Below, one piece after another: positions 1 to 7,987 of a stretch of 64,000 nucleotides of DNA; within the stretch, counting starts at the first letter, position 1; each line of letters begins with the position of its first letter. The DNA is from Longilinea arvoryzae (lineage in GTDB: Bacteria; Chloroflexota; Anaerolineae; Anaerolineales; Anaerolineaceae), in contig NZ_DF967972.1 in NCBI RefSeq assembly GCF_001050235.1, forward strand, positions 1,130,475-1,194,474, written 5' to 3'. The translations under genes were made by a program, and so were the position numbers. The notes beneath the pieces are model-generated. The model had not been told where the DNA came from. It did not search any database and worked only from the letters and a program-made list of their open reading frames with translations.

Positions 1-404
1 TTTCCGGATTGGTTTCAGCAATTCAATCCAAGGCTGCGGAGATTGAACAGAAAGCAGGGTTTAGAATATCTTTCTTATTTGAAGGGAATGAAGATCAGGA
101 AATATGTGAAGAGTCAAAATTATGTGTATATCGGTTTGTTCAAGAAAGCTTGCTCAATGTTCAAAAACATGCGCGAGCAGATATTGTCCAATTGTGGGTG
201 CATATCACCTCAGAGACGGTCACAGTGAATGTTGTGGATGATGGAGTAGGTTTTATTGTGCCAACAAACTTGAACTTCCTGGCTGAAGATAAGCATTTTG
301 GGTTGGTTGGGTTAAAGGAATTAGTTGAAGCGGCGAAAGGAACCATGCAAGTGATCTCAAAGCCGGGCGAGGGCTGTGCAGTATCCGCGCATATCCCTGT
401 TTGA
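1..404 (+). CDS. Sensor histidine kinase, C-terminal ATPase part (5' truncated)
   Basis: The reading frame is already open at the window edge (codons in frame from base 3), so the start and the sensor region lie outside. The visible 130 or so residues are a HATPase_c domain: an N-box-like segment with QESLLNVQKHA, a G1 box DDGVGF and a G2 region FGLVGL followed by a glycine-rich end. The lack of a classical HisKA H-box nearby and the QESLxNxxKHA form point to the NarX/DegS/LiaS (HisKA_3) type. It phosphorylates a response regulator, almost certainly the NarL-type protein encoded 28 nt downstream. The sensed signal cannot be judged from this fragment. Confidence 0.9.
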   Translation, partial: SGLVSAIQSKAAEIEQKAGFRISFLFEGNEDQEICEESKLCVYRFVQESLLNVQKHARADIVQLWVHITSETVTVNVVDDGVGFIVPTNLNFLAEDKHFGLVGLKELVEAAKGTMQVISKPGEGCAVSAHIPV

Positions 405-432
405 TTCTATTGGTAAATTAATGGAGGTTACG

Positions 433-1065
433 TTGAAAACACGCATTCTCATCGCGGATGATCACCCTTTCATTCGCGCTGGAATTAGAAGTGAATTTGT
501 TCGTCACGATGACTTTGAAGTAGTGGCCGAGGCTGAAACAACAAACAAGGTTTTGGAATATGTTGGTAAACTGCCGGTGGACGTGGTTTTGCTGGATATC
601 AATATGCCCGGTGTGAAATCCATCGAAGTGGTCAAAACCATCAGGAAGAATTATCCTCAGGTAAAAACCATTATCCTTACTGTCCATTCGGACAAGGGCA
701 TGGTACTTTCTATGCTGAAGGCCGGAGCGGATGGGTATGCGTTGAAGGACGAAAACCCCAATAACGTCCTTGAAGCAGTTCGTGCGGTAATGAATGGCAA
801 AAATTGGATAAGCCCGACGGTGGCATCGTACTTGATTGGGCAGATCGGCGGCAAGTCCGCTTCGATCAGCGACAATTTGCTTTCGGATAGAGAAAGTACA
901 GTCGTGCGGCTAATATGTGATGGTATGACCACCCGTCAGATTGCCGAACAGATCAAAATGTCCGAAAGAACTGTCGAAACGCACATCACCAATATCTATG
1001 CCAAGTTAGGAGTGAATTCGCGCCAGAAAGTCGTTTGTTGGGCGAAGGAAAATGGCGTGGCTTAG
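433..1065 (+). CDS. NarL/FixJ-type response regulator
   Basis: 210 residues. The receiver domain (about 1-120) carries the acidic pair ADDH near the N-terminus, the phospho-acceptor Asp in VVLLDINMPG and a late Lys (ALKD). A linker leads to a LuxR-type HTH (about 145-205) with the signature of GMTTRQIAEQIKMSERTVE. The start is chosen as TTG at 433 because GGAGG lies at 423-427, five bases upstream; an in-frame ATG at 421 has no ribosome site. It follows the histidine kinase gene directly, so the two form a cognate pair. The target promoters are unknown. Confidence 0.92.
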   Translation: MKTRILIADDHPFIRAGIRSEFVRHDDFEVVAEAETTNKVLEYVGKLPVDVVLLDINMPGVKSIEVVKTIRKNYPQVKTIILTVHSDKGMVLSMLKAGADGYALKDENPNNVLEAVRAVMNGKNWISPTVASYLIGQIGGKSASISDNLLSDRESTVVRLICDGMTTRQIAEQIKMSERTVETHITNIYAKLGVNSRQKVVCWAKENGVA

Positions 1066-1092
1066 CCAGTGACTGGCGATCCAAGGATCGAG

Positions 1093-1125
1093 GAGCCGTT
1101 CTGGTTGTGGAACGGCTCTTTTGTT
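1093..1125 (+). terminator. Intrinsic terminator after the response regulator
   Basis: GAGCCGTTC at 1093-1101 pairs perfectly with GAACGGCTC at 1110-1118, followed by a TTTTGTTTT run. It ends the kinase/regulator transcript and separates it from the mobile region. Confidence 0.85.
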
Positions 1126-1170
1126 TTCTGGCTCTATTTGCGGGAATCCGCAGCGATAATTGCGGATAGA

Positions 1171-1198
1171 GCGGAGAGACAGGAGAATCGAACCTCCG
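1171..1198 (-). pseudogene. tRNA 3'-end remnant (T-arm and acceptor-like)
   Basis: Read on the minus strand this segment contains a T-loop-like GGTTCGATTC core flanked by GGAG/CTCC and a following TCTCTCCGC acceptor-like 3' strand. It resembles the 3' ends of the two tRNA-Ser genes at 5816 and 5925 and has the same orientation, but the T stem has a mispair and there is no 5' half. It may be an old left attachment site of the neighbouring element, or just a decayed tRNA. It is not identical to either tRNA, so a recent duplication is excluded. Confidence 0.4.
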
Positions 1199-1207
1199 TA
1201 TAATCCC

Positions 1208-1250
1208 CTCTCGTTGAACAGCACCAACGAAACGAGAGAGGGTTTTTTAT
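1208..1250 (+). terminator. Intrinsic terminator-like hairpin
   Basis: CTCTCGTT at 1208-1215 pairs with AACGAGAG at 1231-1238; flanking CCC/GGG extend the stem with a two-base offset, and a six-T run follows at 1243-1248. It lies between the tRNA remnant and the first small ORF. Confidence 0.75.
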
Positions 1251-1290
1251 TCTCACGGGCTGTTCACTATATCCTACGGTAGAGGGTAAT

Positions 1291-1722
1291 ATGCCATCAC
1301 AACCGATTGCTTCAACTGATCCGGTATATAGCCTATCTCTCCCTGTCGCCCAGGCGATGCGGGAGCTGGCAGATCGCCTGTCTGCTCTTTGTAGCAAATC
1401 CGATCAAGAGCAGATTTATATGCTGAGTTCTGATTTAAAAAGAATAGGCTGGAACTCGCTGTTTGTCAGTTCCTCGATAGATAGCTCTCTCCAGTTCACC
1501 AGGCGTAAGAGAGGAGCCGCCGGGGAAGAAACCAGGAACGAGTTTTCGCGCCAGCTTGATAGCCTGCTGGTTGCAGCTAAATATCTCGCCCGCAGCGTTA
1601 AGAATTTGAAGGAAGTAGAGTTGGCAATGCCAGATCGTTCGAAAGATTATCAGGACGTGTATGCATGTCTGGCAGAAAAATTGGGGGAAATCGTCCGTGA
1701 GTGCCAACGATCCGAAAACTGA
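1291..1722 (+). CDS. Hypothetical protein of the recombinase element
   Basis: 143 residues, not recognised. The ATG at 1291 follows GAGGG with suitable spacing. The protein is soluble and largely helical-looking, with a central basic stretch (TRRKRG near residue 69) and acidic C-terminus; no signal peptide, membrane segment or known motif is visible. The next ORF overlaps its 3' end by 26 nt, which suggests coupled translation. A terminator at 1909 separates the pair from the first recombinase. A role in element maintenance is only a guess from position. Confidence 0.6.
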   Translation: MPSQPIASTDPVYSLSLPVAQAMRELADRLSALCSKSDQEQIYMLSSDLKRIGWNSLFVSSSIDSSLQFTRRKRGAAGEETRNEFSRQLDSLLVAAKYLARSVKNLKEVELAMPDRSKDYQDVYACLAEKLGEIVRECQRSEN

Positions 1723-1897
1723 AGTGCCCATCGAGGCTTTGGACCCTGCTACGCAAGAGAAGATCCGCGAATTCTGTTATGAGCTGGCACTGGCTTTGCG
1801 GCGGATTACAGGGCGCGTGGTGGAAGATGCAGAGCTAGATCTGCCTGAGGATCTCGGAAGTAGTGAACAGGCGAAAAAAGATTCACAGGAGAAATGA
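1697..1897 (+). CDS. Small hypothetical protein, overlaps preceding gene
   Basis: 66 residues if translation begins at GTG 1697, which is preceded by GGGGGA at 1683-1688. The gene overlaps the previous one by 26 nt in another frame. The product is acidic, with a helical centre (IREFCYELALALRRI) and a Lys-rich tail; no known family is recognised. It is probably real because of the ribosome site and the terminator that immediately follows. Confidence 0.5.
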   Translation: MSANDPKTEVPIEALDPATQEKIREFCYELALALRRITGRVVEDAELDLPEDLGSSEQAKKDSQEK

Positions 1898-1908
1898 AAT
1901 CATTCTGA

Positions 1909-1935
1909 GATGCCGGTTTCCCCGGCATCTTTTTT
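1909..1935 (+). terminator. Intrinsic terminator before the first recombinase
   Basis: GATGCCGG at 1909-1916 pairs with CCGGCATC at 1922-1929 and is followed by six T. It ends only 12 nt before the recombinase start, so the recombinase is either read through the hairpin or transcribed from within this short gap; attenuation is possible. Confidence 0.8.
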
Positions 1936-1947
1936 CGAGGTGAGGTG

Positions 1948-3741
1948 ATGGATATCTTTCCCAACAGCATTGATGATTTGAATAAAAAAATCCAGGGATT
2001 TGTACGCGATATTACCAGACCGGAAAGCGAGGAAAAGGCAGCCATCTACACGCGCGTCTCCCGAATTGATCCGCGGCATCATGGCTATTCGATGGACATC
2101 CAACCTGATCGGTCCGAAGAATACGCCCGCTCAAAGGGTTGGGATATTTACGAAATATATGCTGATCCAGCGAAAACCGGCAGGAATAGCCGGCGCCCAT
2201 CATTGCAAAAGATGATTGGAGATATCCGCGCCGGTAGAGTGACTGTGGTAGTCGTTCATCGTCTTGATCGCCTTTACCGCAACCTGGAATCCTTACTCAA
2301 ATTCATTCGGATGATCAAGGGGTATAAAGTGCGCCTGGTGTCCGTTACTGAGCAGATTGATACGGACAATTGGTGGGGACGTCTGGTGCTTTATGTTCTT
2401 GGTGCTTTAGCTGAAATGTATATTTGGCAGGCAAGTGCCCGGACACGCGAAGCCAAATTAGAGCGCGTGATGAATGGCCTATCTAATGCTTCATTCCGGT
2501 TTGGCTACTGTAATGGGTTATGCTCCACCTGCAAAGACCCAAATGGGAAAGATTATTGCCCGTTAAACGGTGGTATTGATCGAGTGGAAAGCCAGCGCGG
2601 ACGGATACCCGTTCCGCATCCGATTGAGATGCACGCTGTTAGCCTGGCTGCGCACCTGTATGGCAAGGGTAAGAGCGATCTGGAGATAGCCAGCGATCTC
2701 AACAGCCACGTGTTTCGGTTACCAGGCGGTTCAGAGGTTACCTTCCGAACAAAGGGATTACCAGGCCAGACACTGCCCGGGCCATTTAGTCGGGATAACG
2801 TTCGTGATATCATCCGCAGCCCTTTCTATGTGGGATTGGTTGCCCATTATCCTACCCGGCCACTAAATATGGATGATGATGTGGAAAATCCTAAACGGAA
2901 AGGGCTCCAGCAACCGTTGAGAAATAAACGCCAACCGCAAATTCTACAGAAAGGCCAGCATCAGGCGATTTACCCTTATGAGTTGTGGGAACAGAATATG
3001 CAGCTGCGCCAATCCAAGGGAATCGCACCGGCAACAAAGAATCGCCCAAAACGAGATTATCTGTTGACTGGCGTGGGAAGGTGTTGGGTCTGCATGGAGC
3101 AGGCAGGTACTCAAGCCAGTTTACGCGGATCTACGGGGAATACAGGCACACAGTATTACCGGTGCGCGACGATCCATGATAAAGGCAAGAAGGGTGCACA
3201 ACAAGATGTGTTTTTGGAAATTGGCGGTGAAACAGTACTTGCAAGTAGTCAATCCAATGCATGGAATAAGCTAATCGAAAGTCACTCATCGACACTGCGG
3301 GCAGATAAACTGGAAGCGCAAATCTACAATTCAGTCGGCAGCCTGGAAGTACCCTCAACGTGGCATGAGATGATCATGGCGTATTATCTGAGTGATCATG
3401 GCATGGCAGAATTTGAGCGCGAGAACTACAATCTGCGCCAGGAGTTGAAAAGGTTGCAGGATATGTACACCAGCGGATTTTTGACGCAAGCTCAATTCAA
3501 GGACCGGGCCACAGCCATCACCAGCGAGTTGCAGAAAATGCAGCCATCCGCCAATGCGGAGGTGCGAGAGATTATCCCATTCCTCAACGAATTTGCCTTA
3601 ACATGGGGGAAGATGACTTCCAGAGAACAGCGGATTCTGCTGAAAGTTATGTATGAAGCGATTTATTTCGATGAACAGGGAACTGTGCGGCCGGTACTGG
3701 TAAATGCTCCCTTTGACAAACTATTAGGTGTTGCTGCATGA
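1948..3741 (+). CDS. Large serine recombinase (site-specific integrase/resolvase)
   Basis: 597 residues. The resolvase domain (about 30-190) has the catalytic motif YTRVS with Ser38, and the HRLDRLYRN helix that carries the second catalytic Arg cluster. It is followed by a Cys-rich insert (GLCSTCKDPNGKDYCP, about 190-205), a Recombinase domain (about 220-310), a reduced zinc ribbon with CWVC and a later Cys, and a C-terminal coiled coil (about 480-530). Start ATG 1948 is preceded by GAGGT; a GTG three bases earlier is possible. Unusual is the roughly 30-residue leader before the catalytic domain. It lies in tandem with a second, clearly related recombinase. Confidence 0.93.
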   Translation: MDIFPNSIDDLNKKIQGFVRDITRPESEEKAAIYTRVSRIDPRHHGYSMDIQPDRSEEYARSKGWDIYEIYADPAKTGRNSRRPSLQKMIGDIRAGRVTVVVVHRLDRLYRNLESLLKFIRMIKGYKVRLVSVTEQIDTDNWWGRLVLYVLGALAEMYIWQASARTREAKLERVMNGLSNASFRFGYCNGLCSTCKDPNGKDYCPLNGGIDRVESQRGRIPVPHPIEMHAVSLAAHLYGKGKSDLEIASDLNSHVFRLPGGSEVTFRTKGLPGQTLPGPFSRDNVRDIIRSPFYVGLVAHYPTRPLNMDDDVENPKRKGLQQPLRNKRQPQILQKGQHQAIYPYELWEQNMQLRQSKGIAPATKNRPKRDYLLTGVGRCWVCMEQAGTQASLRGSTGNTGTQYYRCATIHDKGKKGAQQDVFLEIGGETVLASSQSNAWNKLIESHSSTLRADKLEAQIYNSVGSLEVPSTWHEMIMAYYLSDHGMAEFERENYNLRQELKRLQDMYTSGFLTQAQFKDRATAITSELQKMQPSANAEVREIIPFLNEFALTWGKMTSREQRILLKVMYEAIYFDEQGTVRPVLVNAPFDKLLGVAA

Positions 3742-3747
3742 TCCCAA

Positions 3748-4161
3748 TCACTCAAAATGCTTTTGCAGCAGCGTAATCACTGCGGTGGCTAGCTGCTTTC
3801 GAACACCAGGATCGGGAACCCGGCTCAAAGCCAGTGCAACATCAACAGCTTCAGGGGGAAGACGGTCCGTTTCTAACCCACGAACATCAAACACCTTTAG
3901 AGTTGGCCATCCAGCCAACTCTAAAAATTCATTCGGGTTCACACCGTAATGATCTGCCAATAATATGCAATTCACCATCGCCGGACGCTGGCCAGATAAG
4001 ATTCGACGAATCGCTTGATGATCCAGGCCGGCGCTCATCCCCGCCTCTCGATAGCTTTCATTATGCTTTTCCATTAACTCGTTGAGCCTGGCAATAAACG
4101 GTCCGAGATCAAAAGGCTTGTTTTTTGCTTCTCGTTGTGCTTGAGCGATCGGTTTATCCAT
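3748..4161 (-). CDS. XRE-family helix-turn-helix regulator
   Basis: 137 residues. The central part (about 20-85) is a lambda-repressor-like HTH with the pattern YREAGMSAGLDHQAIRRILSGQRP, followed by a helix-rich C-terminal part of unknown role. It lies between the two recombinase genes, convergent with the first and divergent from the second, sharing a 107-nt intergenic region with the latter. Such placement is typical of element repressors controlling recombinase expression; this role is inferred. AGGTGA provides the ribosome site. Confidence 0.85.
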   Translation of the reverse strand: MDKPIAQAQREAKNKPFDLGPFIARLNELMEKHNESYREAGMSAGLDHQAIRRILSGQRPAMVNCILLADHYGVNPNEFLELAGWPTLKVFDVRGLETDRLPPEAVDVALALSRVPDPGVRKQLATAVITLLQKHFE

Positions 4162-4268
4162 GATTTTTCACCTGGGCATTCGCGGCGTATAAATATTGGT
4201 AGGTTGACGGTTCGTATCGAGATAAAACAGAACCGCACTCCAATCCTATTATAGCATTCGGAGGAGTC

Positions 4269-5846
4269 ATGGAAAAACCAAGGTTAAAAGCAGTGGGTTA
4301 TAACCGCGTATCCATGCGTGAGCAAATCGATGGGCACAGCCTGGATGCACAGGAGAAGAATATCCGCGATTATGCCGCTTCCCAGGGCTGGGATTTGATA
4401 GAGATTTATACCGATGCAGGCATCTCAGCCAAAAAAGATAGCCATCGGCCGCAATTGGAACGTCTGATGAGCGACGCGGAAGCCAAGAAGTTTGATGTGA
4501 TTGTGGTTGACAAAATTGACCGGTTCTATCGCCATCTGGCAGGTCTGCTCACTGCTTTAGATCAACTCCGATCAATGGATATTTCCTTCGCTTCCGTTCA
4601 AGAGCGCCTGGATTTTACCTCGCCATGGGGGAAGCTGATGCTCACTGTTCTGGGCATCCTTGCGGAAATTTATCTTGATAACCTCCGCCAGGAAACACTA
4701 AAAGGGAAACACCAGAGAGCCAGAGAGGGGTTATGGAATGGGCTGCCACCTTATGGATATTGCAAGGGATTGTGTTCTACTTGCGAAGATCCGAATGGGA
4801 AAGGCTATTGCCCGGATTTTGGAAAACCGAATAAATCGGATGGTAAGCACCTGGTATTACATCCTGTGGATAGCGAAGTCGTCAAGCTTGTATTTAACTG
4901 GTATCTAAGTGGAAAGCATTCGGATGCCAGCATCGCAGAGAAATTGAATTCCTTCCAAATGACAATTCCTGATGGATTCGCCATTCAGGTACGGCAAAAA
5001 GGTCATCCTGGTGTATCGGTTGCCGGACCGTTTAAAAAGGATTTGATCCGTGATTTGCTCAACCGGGTCTTTTATACTGGAAAGCTTCCATACAAGGCCT
5101 CACGCGAGATTGGCGCACGAAAAACAAAACGTAGTGAGTTGGATGAAGTGACTTTGTATGAAGGGAAACATCCTGCCTTGATCAGCGAGGAGGATTTCCA
5201 AAAGGTGCAGGAGATGCGTGTTACATTGGGTAGTAATTGGCGAGCCGAAAGACCAACAGCTCAGCTTTATCCACTTACCGGCATTTTACGCTGCGGGTAT
5301 TGTGGGAATGCCATGAGAGGCGTGTCCAGTTCTGGCCGCCGTTACTATCGGGATGCGTCGAGGATTGAGCGATCCACCAATTGTCAGCAGGACACTGTCA
5401 GGGCAGAAGGCGCGGAACGTCAAATTGCGGATATTCTGTTGGAGATGTTGAAAGATTGGACAGCTGATCAGGCTTTGGAGCGATCAAAGGCAGTAGTTAC
5501 GGAAGCTGAAGCGCGCTACGACCGTGCGAAAGAGCTGTATCTTTTAGGCGAACTTGATCGCGACGAGTTCAGAAAAGAGTCGGATCGATATGAGCATATT
5601 CAAAGTACCTTGTCTTATTCCAATCCGAATGCTATAATGACATTGGTTAATTCAATCCGGCCTGCGCTGGAAGATTGGGACCGCACATTACCAATCGAAA
5701 AGAAAAAGCTGCTCCGGATGGCAATCCAGGCAGCTTATCTCCGAGGCAACGTAATCGTGGCCATTCAACTAACTGATTCGTTTATGCCCCTTGTTACGCA
5801 AAAAAGTTGTAGTAGCGGGGAGGGTGGGATTCGAACCCACGGCTGA
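4269..5846 (+). CDS. Large serine recombinase ending inside tRNA-Ser
   Basis: 525 residues. The catalytic domain has YNRVS (Ser15) and KIDRFYRH; a Cys-rich insert GLCSTCEDPNGKGYCP (about 172-187) matches the one in the first recombinase. A Recombinase domain, a zinc ribbon with CGYC but with the usual later CxxxxC partly lost (YYRD where YYRC is common), and a C-terminal helical part follow. GGAGGAG precedes the ATG. The last eleven codons lie antisense to the 3' part of tRNA-Ser(GCU), so the C-terminus is chromosome-derived, as expected if the element joined the chromosome in or near the tRNA 3' end. Confidence 0.92.
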   Translation: MEKPRLKAVGYNRVSMREQIDGHSLDAQEKNIRDYAASQGWDLIEIYTDAGISAKKDSHRPQLERLMSDAEAKKFDVIVVDKIDRFYRHLAGLLTALDQLRSMDISFASVQERLDFTSPWGKLMLTVLGILAEIYLDNLRQETLKGKHQRAREGLWNGLPPYGYCKGLCSTCEDPNGKGYCPDFGKPNKSDGKHLVLHPVDSEVVKLVFNWYLSGKHSDASIAEKLNSFQMTIPDGFAIQVRQKGHPGVSVAGPFKKDLIRDLLNRVFYTGKLPYKASREIGARKTKRSELDEVTLYEGKHPALISEEDFQKVQEMRVTLGSNWRAERPTAQLYPLTGILRCGYCGNAMRGVSSSGRRYYRDASRIERSTNCQQDTVRAEGAERQIADILLEMLKDWTADQALERSKAVVTEAEARYDRAKELYLLGELDRDEFRKESDRYEHIQSTLSYSNPNAIMTLVNSIRPALEDWDRTLPIEKKKLLRMAIQAAYLRGNVIVAIQLTDSFMPLVTQKSCSSGEGGIRTHG

Positions 5847-5903
5847 GTCAACCCCAGCACTCACTTAGCAGGCGAGCCCAATCGTCCACTCTGGCACCTC
5901 CCC
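5816..5903 (-). tRNA. tRNA-Ser(GCU)
   Basis: 88 nt on the minus strand. The acceptor stem GGGGAGG (5903-5897) pairs with CCTCCCC (5823-5817), with G as discriminator and no encoded CCA. The anticodon loop CTGCTAA gives GCU, a long variable arm is present as usual for tRNA-Ser, and the T-loop is TTCGAAT. The 3' end overlaps the end of the recombinase reading frame on the other strand. Confidence 0.95.
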
Positions 5904-5923
5904 AATATTCGACTGTTCTTGCA

Positions 5924-6009
<86 letters not shown>

Positions 6010-6150
6010 GGACGAGCATGGTCTCCCAACGCGCAACGATTTTATCATACATCCGTATCCCTTACAAGGAATTGAATTTTCCGGGGTTGGAGTGCTTCTT
6101 GCAATTGTCAGGCGATTGTAAGGATTCAACCGGATTGGATATTTGACGAT

Positions 6151-6178
6151 TTGAATGCTTGCGGCGATAATCTATACT
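6151..6178 (+). promoter_or_regulatory. Sigma70-type promoter of the single-domain response regulator
   Basis: TTGAAT at 6151-6156 and TATACT at 6173-6178 are separated by 16 nt, 16 bases before the start codon at 6195, giving a very short leader without a clear ribosome site. Confidence 0.5.
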
Positions 6179-6194
6179 AGATTGCGAGCCAGAA

Positions 6195-6584
6195 ATGTCC
6201 CAAGAAAAAATCCTCGTCATCGAAGATAATTCCGATAATCTTGAACTGGTGCGCTTCATTCTGAGCCAGGCTGGTTACACGGTGCTGACGGCTTCGGACG
6301 GCCTGACCGGCTTGAACCTGGCGCGCCAGGAATTGCCCGATATGCTGCTGCTGGATCTGACCATCCCGGAACTGGACGGCTGGCAGGTGGCAACCGAGAT
6401 CAAAAACGACCCGGCCACGGCGAACATGTGCGTGGTGGCACTGACGGCGCACACCCTGCCGGGCGACCGCAAGCGCGCGCTCGACTCCGGTTGCGACGGA
6501 TATATCTCGAAGCCGCTGGATTTGCCCAACTTCGTCAGCGAGGTTGCAGCGCTGCTCGAAAAAACTCATGCCCGCCGGAACTAA
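6195..6584 (+). CDS. Single-domain (CheY/DivK-like) response regulator
   Basis: 129 residues made of one receiver domain. The acidic pocket is IEDN near residue 10, the phospho-acceptor Asp lies in MLLLDLTIPELDGW (about residue 55), the conserved Thr in ALTAH and the Lys in SKPLD (about residue 105). There is no output domain, so it acts by protein contact, as DivK or Spo0F-like proteins do. No kinase gene is adjacent; the partner must be elsewhere. The stop codon lies inside the terminator hairpin. Confidence 0.92.
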   Translation: MSQEKILVIEDNSDNLELVRFILSQAGYTVLTASDGLTGLNLARQELPDMLLLDLTIPELDGWQVATEIKNDPATANMCVVALTAHTLPGDRKRALDSGCDGYISKPLDLPNFVSEVAALLEKTHARRN

Positions 6585-6598
6585 CGGCGGGTTTTTTG
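6571..6598 (+). terminator. Intrinsic terminator overlapping a stop codon
   Basis: CCCGCCG at 6571-6577 pairs with CGGCGGG at 6585-6591 followed by six T. The stop codon of the response regulator lies in the loop. Confidence 0.9.
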
Positions 6599-6603
6599 TT
6601 AAG

Positions 6604-6705
6604 GGGATTCACCACAGAGACATTATGCCCGTCAGGGTACGGGGTACACGGAGAAGAAAGAAGAAGAGAAGAAAGAAGAAAAATAGAAGAGAAAAAAAGA
6701 GAGAC
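6604..6705. repeat. Purine-rich low-complexity tract with CACAGAG motif
   Basis: An ACCACAGAG motif at its left end is followed by some 60 bases almost entirely of GAAGAAAG-type purines. It resembles the repeat arrays at 12890, 31807 and 32730 and lies just after a terminator. No coding role is likely. Confidence 0.6.
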
Positions 6706-6770
6706 ATTTCGGGCAGTAATAAATTGGTACAATTCGCTCCATATTTACAAAAAAAACAGGAGATGCAAAT

Positions 6771-7250
6771 TTGGTCACTCTTGGGGCTTTTGCAATTATC
6801 TTTACTGGTCAGGGCGAGGTATTGCTTTCGCATCGCGTCGATATGGACGCCTGGAACTTGCCGGGCGGTGGGGTCGAGAAGGGCGAACTGCCCAACGCAG
6901 CCGTGGTCCGGGAGGTGAAAGAAGAGACCGACCTGGATGTGGCGGTCGAACGCCTGGTGGGCGTTTATACGCATACCAACAAGGACGAATTGATCTTTAC
7001 TTTCCTGTGCCGGATAGTGGACGGCCGGTTGCAGCTCTCGAACGAGGCCGACCGGCATGCCTATTTTGCACCGGAGCAAATACCGGTCAATACCATCCCG
7101 ACTCAGGTCGAGCAGGTCAGGGACGCTCTGCTGCCGGGCGTTCAACCGATCTTCCGGCGCATCACCGCGCCATCGATCCGCGAGATCCTTGGGGTGGAGA
7201 AGGGACGCGGAGTTGGGACCAGAAATTCCGCTGAGAAGGAAGGCCGATGA
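6771..7250 (+). CDS. Nudix hydrolase
   Basis: 159 residues. The Nudix box is complete: GGGVEKGE followed by VVREVKEETDL (about residues 31-54), which binds the metal and hydrolyses a nucleoside-diphosphate-linked substrate; the substrate cannot be read from sequence. Translation starts at TTG 6771, with AGGAG about nine bases before it; no ATG is suitable. A TACAAT box lies upstream near 6727. The stop overlaps the next start by four bases (ATGA), so it is coupled to the YgjP-like gene. The last 30 residues are basic and outside the fold. Confidence 0.88.
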   Translation: MVTLGAFAIIFTGQGEVLLSHRVDMDAWNLPGGGVEKGELPNAAVVREVKEETDLDVAVERLVGVYTHTNKDELIFTFLCRIVDGRLQLSNEADRHAYFAPEQIPVNTIPTQVEQVRDALLPGVQPIFRRITAPSIREILGVEKGRGVGTRNSAEKEGR

Positions 7251-7987
7251 AGGACTCGCCGATCCTTTTGGGGCCGGAGCAGTCTCCTCAGTCTTCTGAC
7301 CGCATCACTCCGAACGCTTCGCCCATTCGCATCGATCGCCTGATCCGCTCGAAGCGGCGCACGCTCGCCCTGCAAATCGACGCCGGCGGGCGGTTGACCG
7401 TGCGCGCGCCGTTACGCCTGCCGCGCGCCGAAATCGAGCGTTTCGTGCAATCCCGCGCGGGTTGGATTCGCAGGCACCAGCAGCGTTCATTGGCCGCGCA
7501 ACCGCCGGAGCACCATTACCAGGCCGGCGAGCGCTTTCTCTACCTGGGTGAAGAGTACCCGCTCGCAATCGTGGACGCCGTCCGGCCGGCGTTGGAACTC
7601 CGGGAAGGCCAGTTTCGGCTGTCGCGGGCGGCCCTTCCCCGGGCCGAACAGCTCTTCACGCGCTGGTATCGAAACCAGGCCCGTCAGGTGTTCGCGCACC
7701 GCGCCGATTTTCACGCCCGGCGGGTGGGTGAACATTTCGATCGGTTACGCGTCAGCTCGGCGCGCACGCGCTGGGGATCGTGCAGCAGCCGGCGCACGCT
7801 CAGCTTCACCTGGCGGCTGGTGATGGCGCCGCCCGCGGCCATCGATTATGTGATCATCCATGAACTGGCCCACCTGCAGGTGCACGCGCACTCCCACTCC
7901 TTCTGGGGATTGGTGGAGGCGTGGCTGCCCGAATGGAAAACCGCAGCCGACTGGCTCAAGGAAAACGGCTACCGGCTCGCGATTTGA
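7247..7987 (+). CDS. YgjP/DUF45-type (WLM) metal-dependent hydrolase
   Basis: 246 residues. The C-terminal half has the zinc site HELAH (about residue 207), a following His (HSHSFW), and the family's TRWGSCSSRRTLSFTW segment. The N-terminal half is Arg-rich with the typical KRRTLALQI strand. The fold is related to SprT and M48 peptidases; proteolysis is likely but the substrate is unknown. It overlaps the Nudix gene upstream by four bases and is convergent with the DUF3267 gene, with which it shares 19 bp. Confidence 0.88.
   Translation: MKDSPILLGPEQSPQSSDRITPNASPIRIDRLIRSKRRTLALQIDAGGRLTVRAPLRLPRAEIERFVQSRAGWIRRHQQRSLAAQPPEHHYQAGERFLYLGEEYPLAIVDAVRPALELREGQFRLSRAALPRAEQLFTRWYRNQARQVFAHRADFHARRVGEHFDRLRVSSARTRWGSCSSRRTLSFTWRLVMAPPAAIDYVIIHELAHLQVHAHSHSFWGLVEAWLPEWKTAADWLKENGYRLAI

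Larger units (their letters stand above)
1171..5846. mobile_element. Probable small integrative element with two serine recombinases
   Basis: The span holds two overlapping small ORFs, two large serine recombinases and a XRE-type regulator, and no housekeeping gene. It is bordered on the right by a tRNA-Ser(GCU) gene whose 3' end is entered by the second recombinase frame, and on the left by a tRNA-like 3' remnant in the same orientation. The base composition is AT-richer than the sequence after 6195. Boundaries are inferred; no perfect direct repeat was seen. Confidence 0.45.

Noticed and set aside
1130..1260. tmRNA 3' end
   Set aside because: The T-arm-like segment lacks a matching 5' half and any tag reading frame at a suitable distance; a tRNA remnant is the simpler reading.
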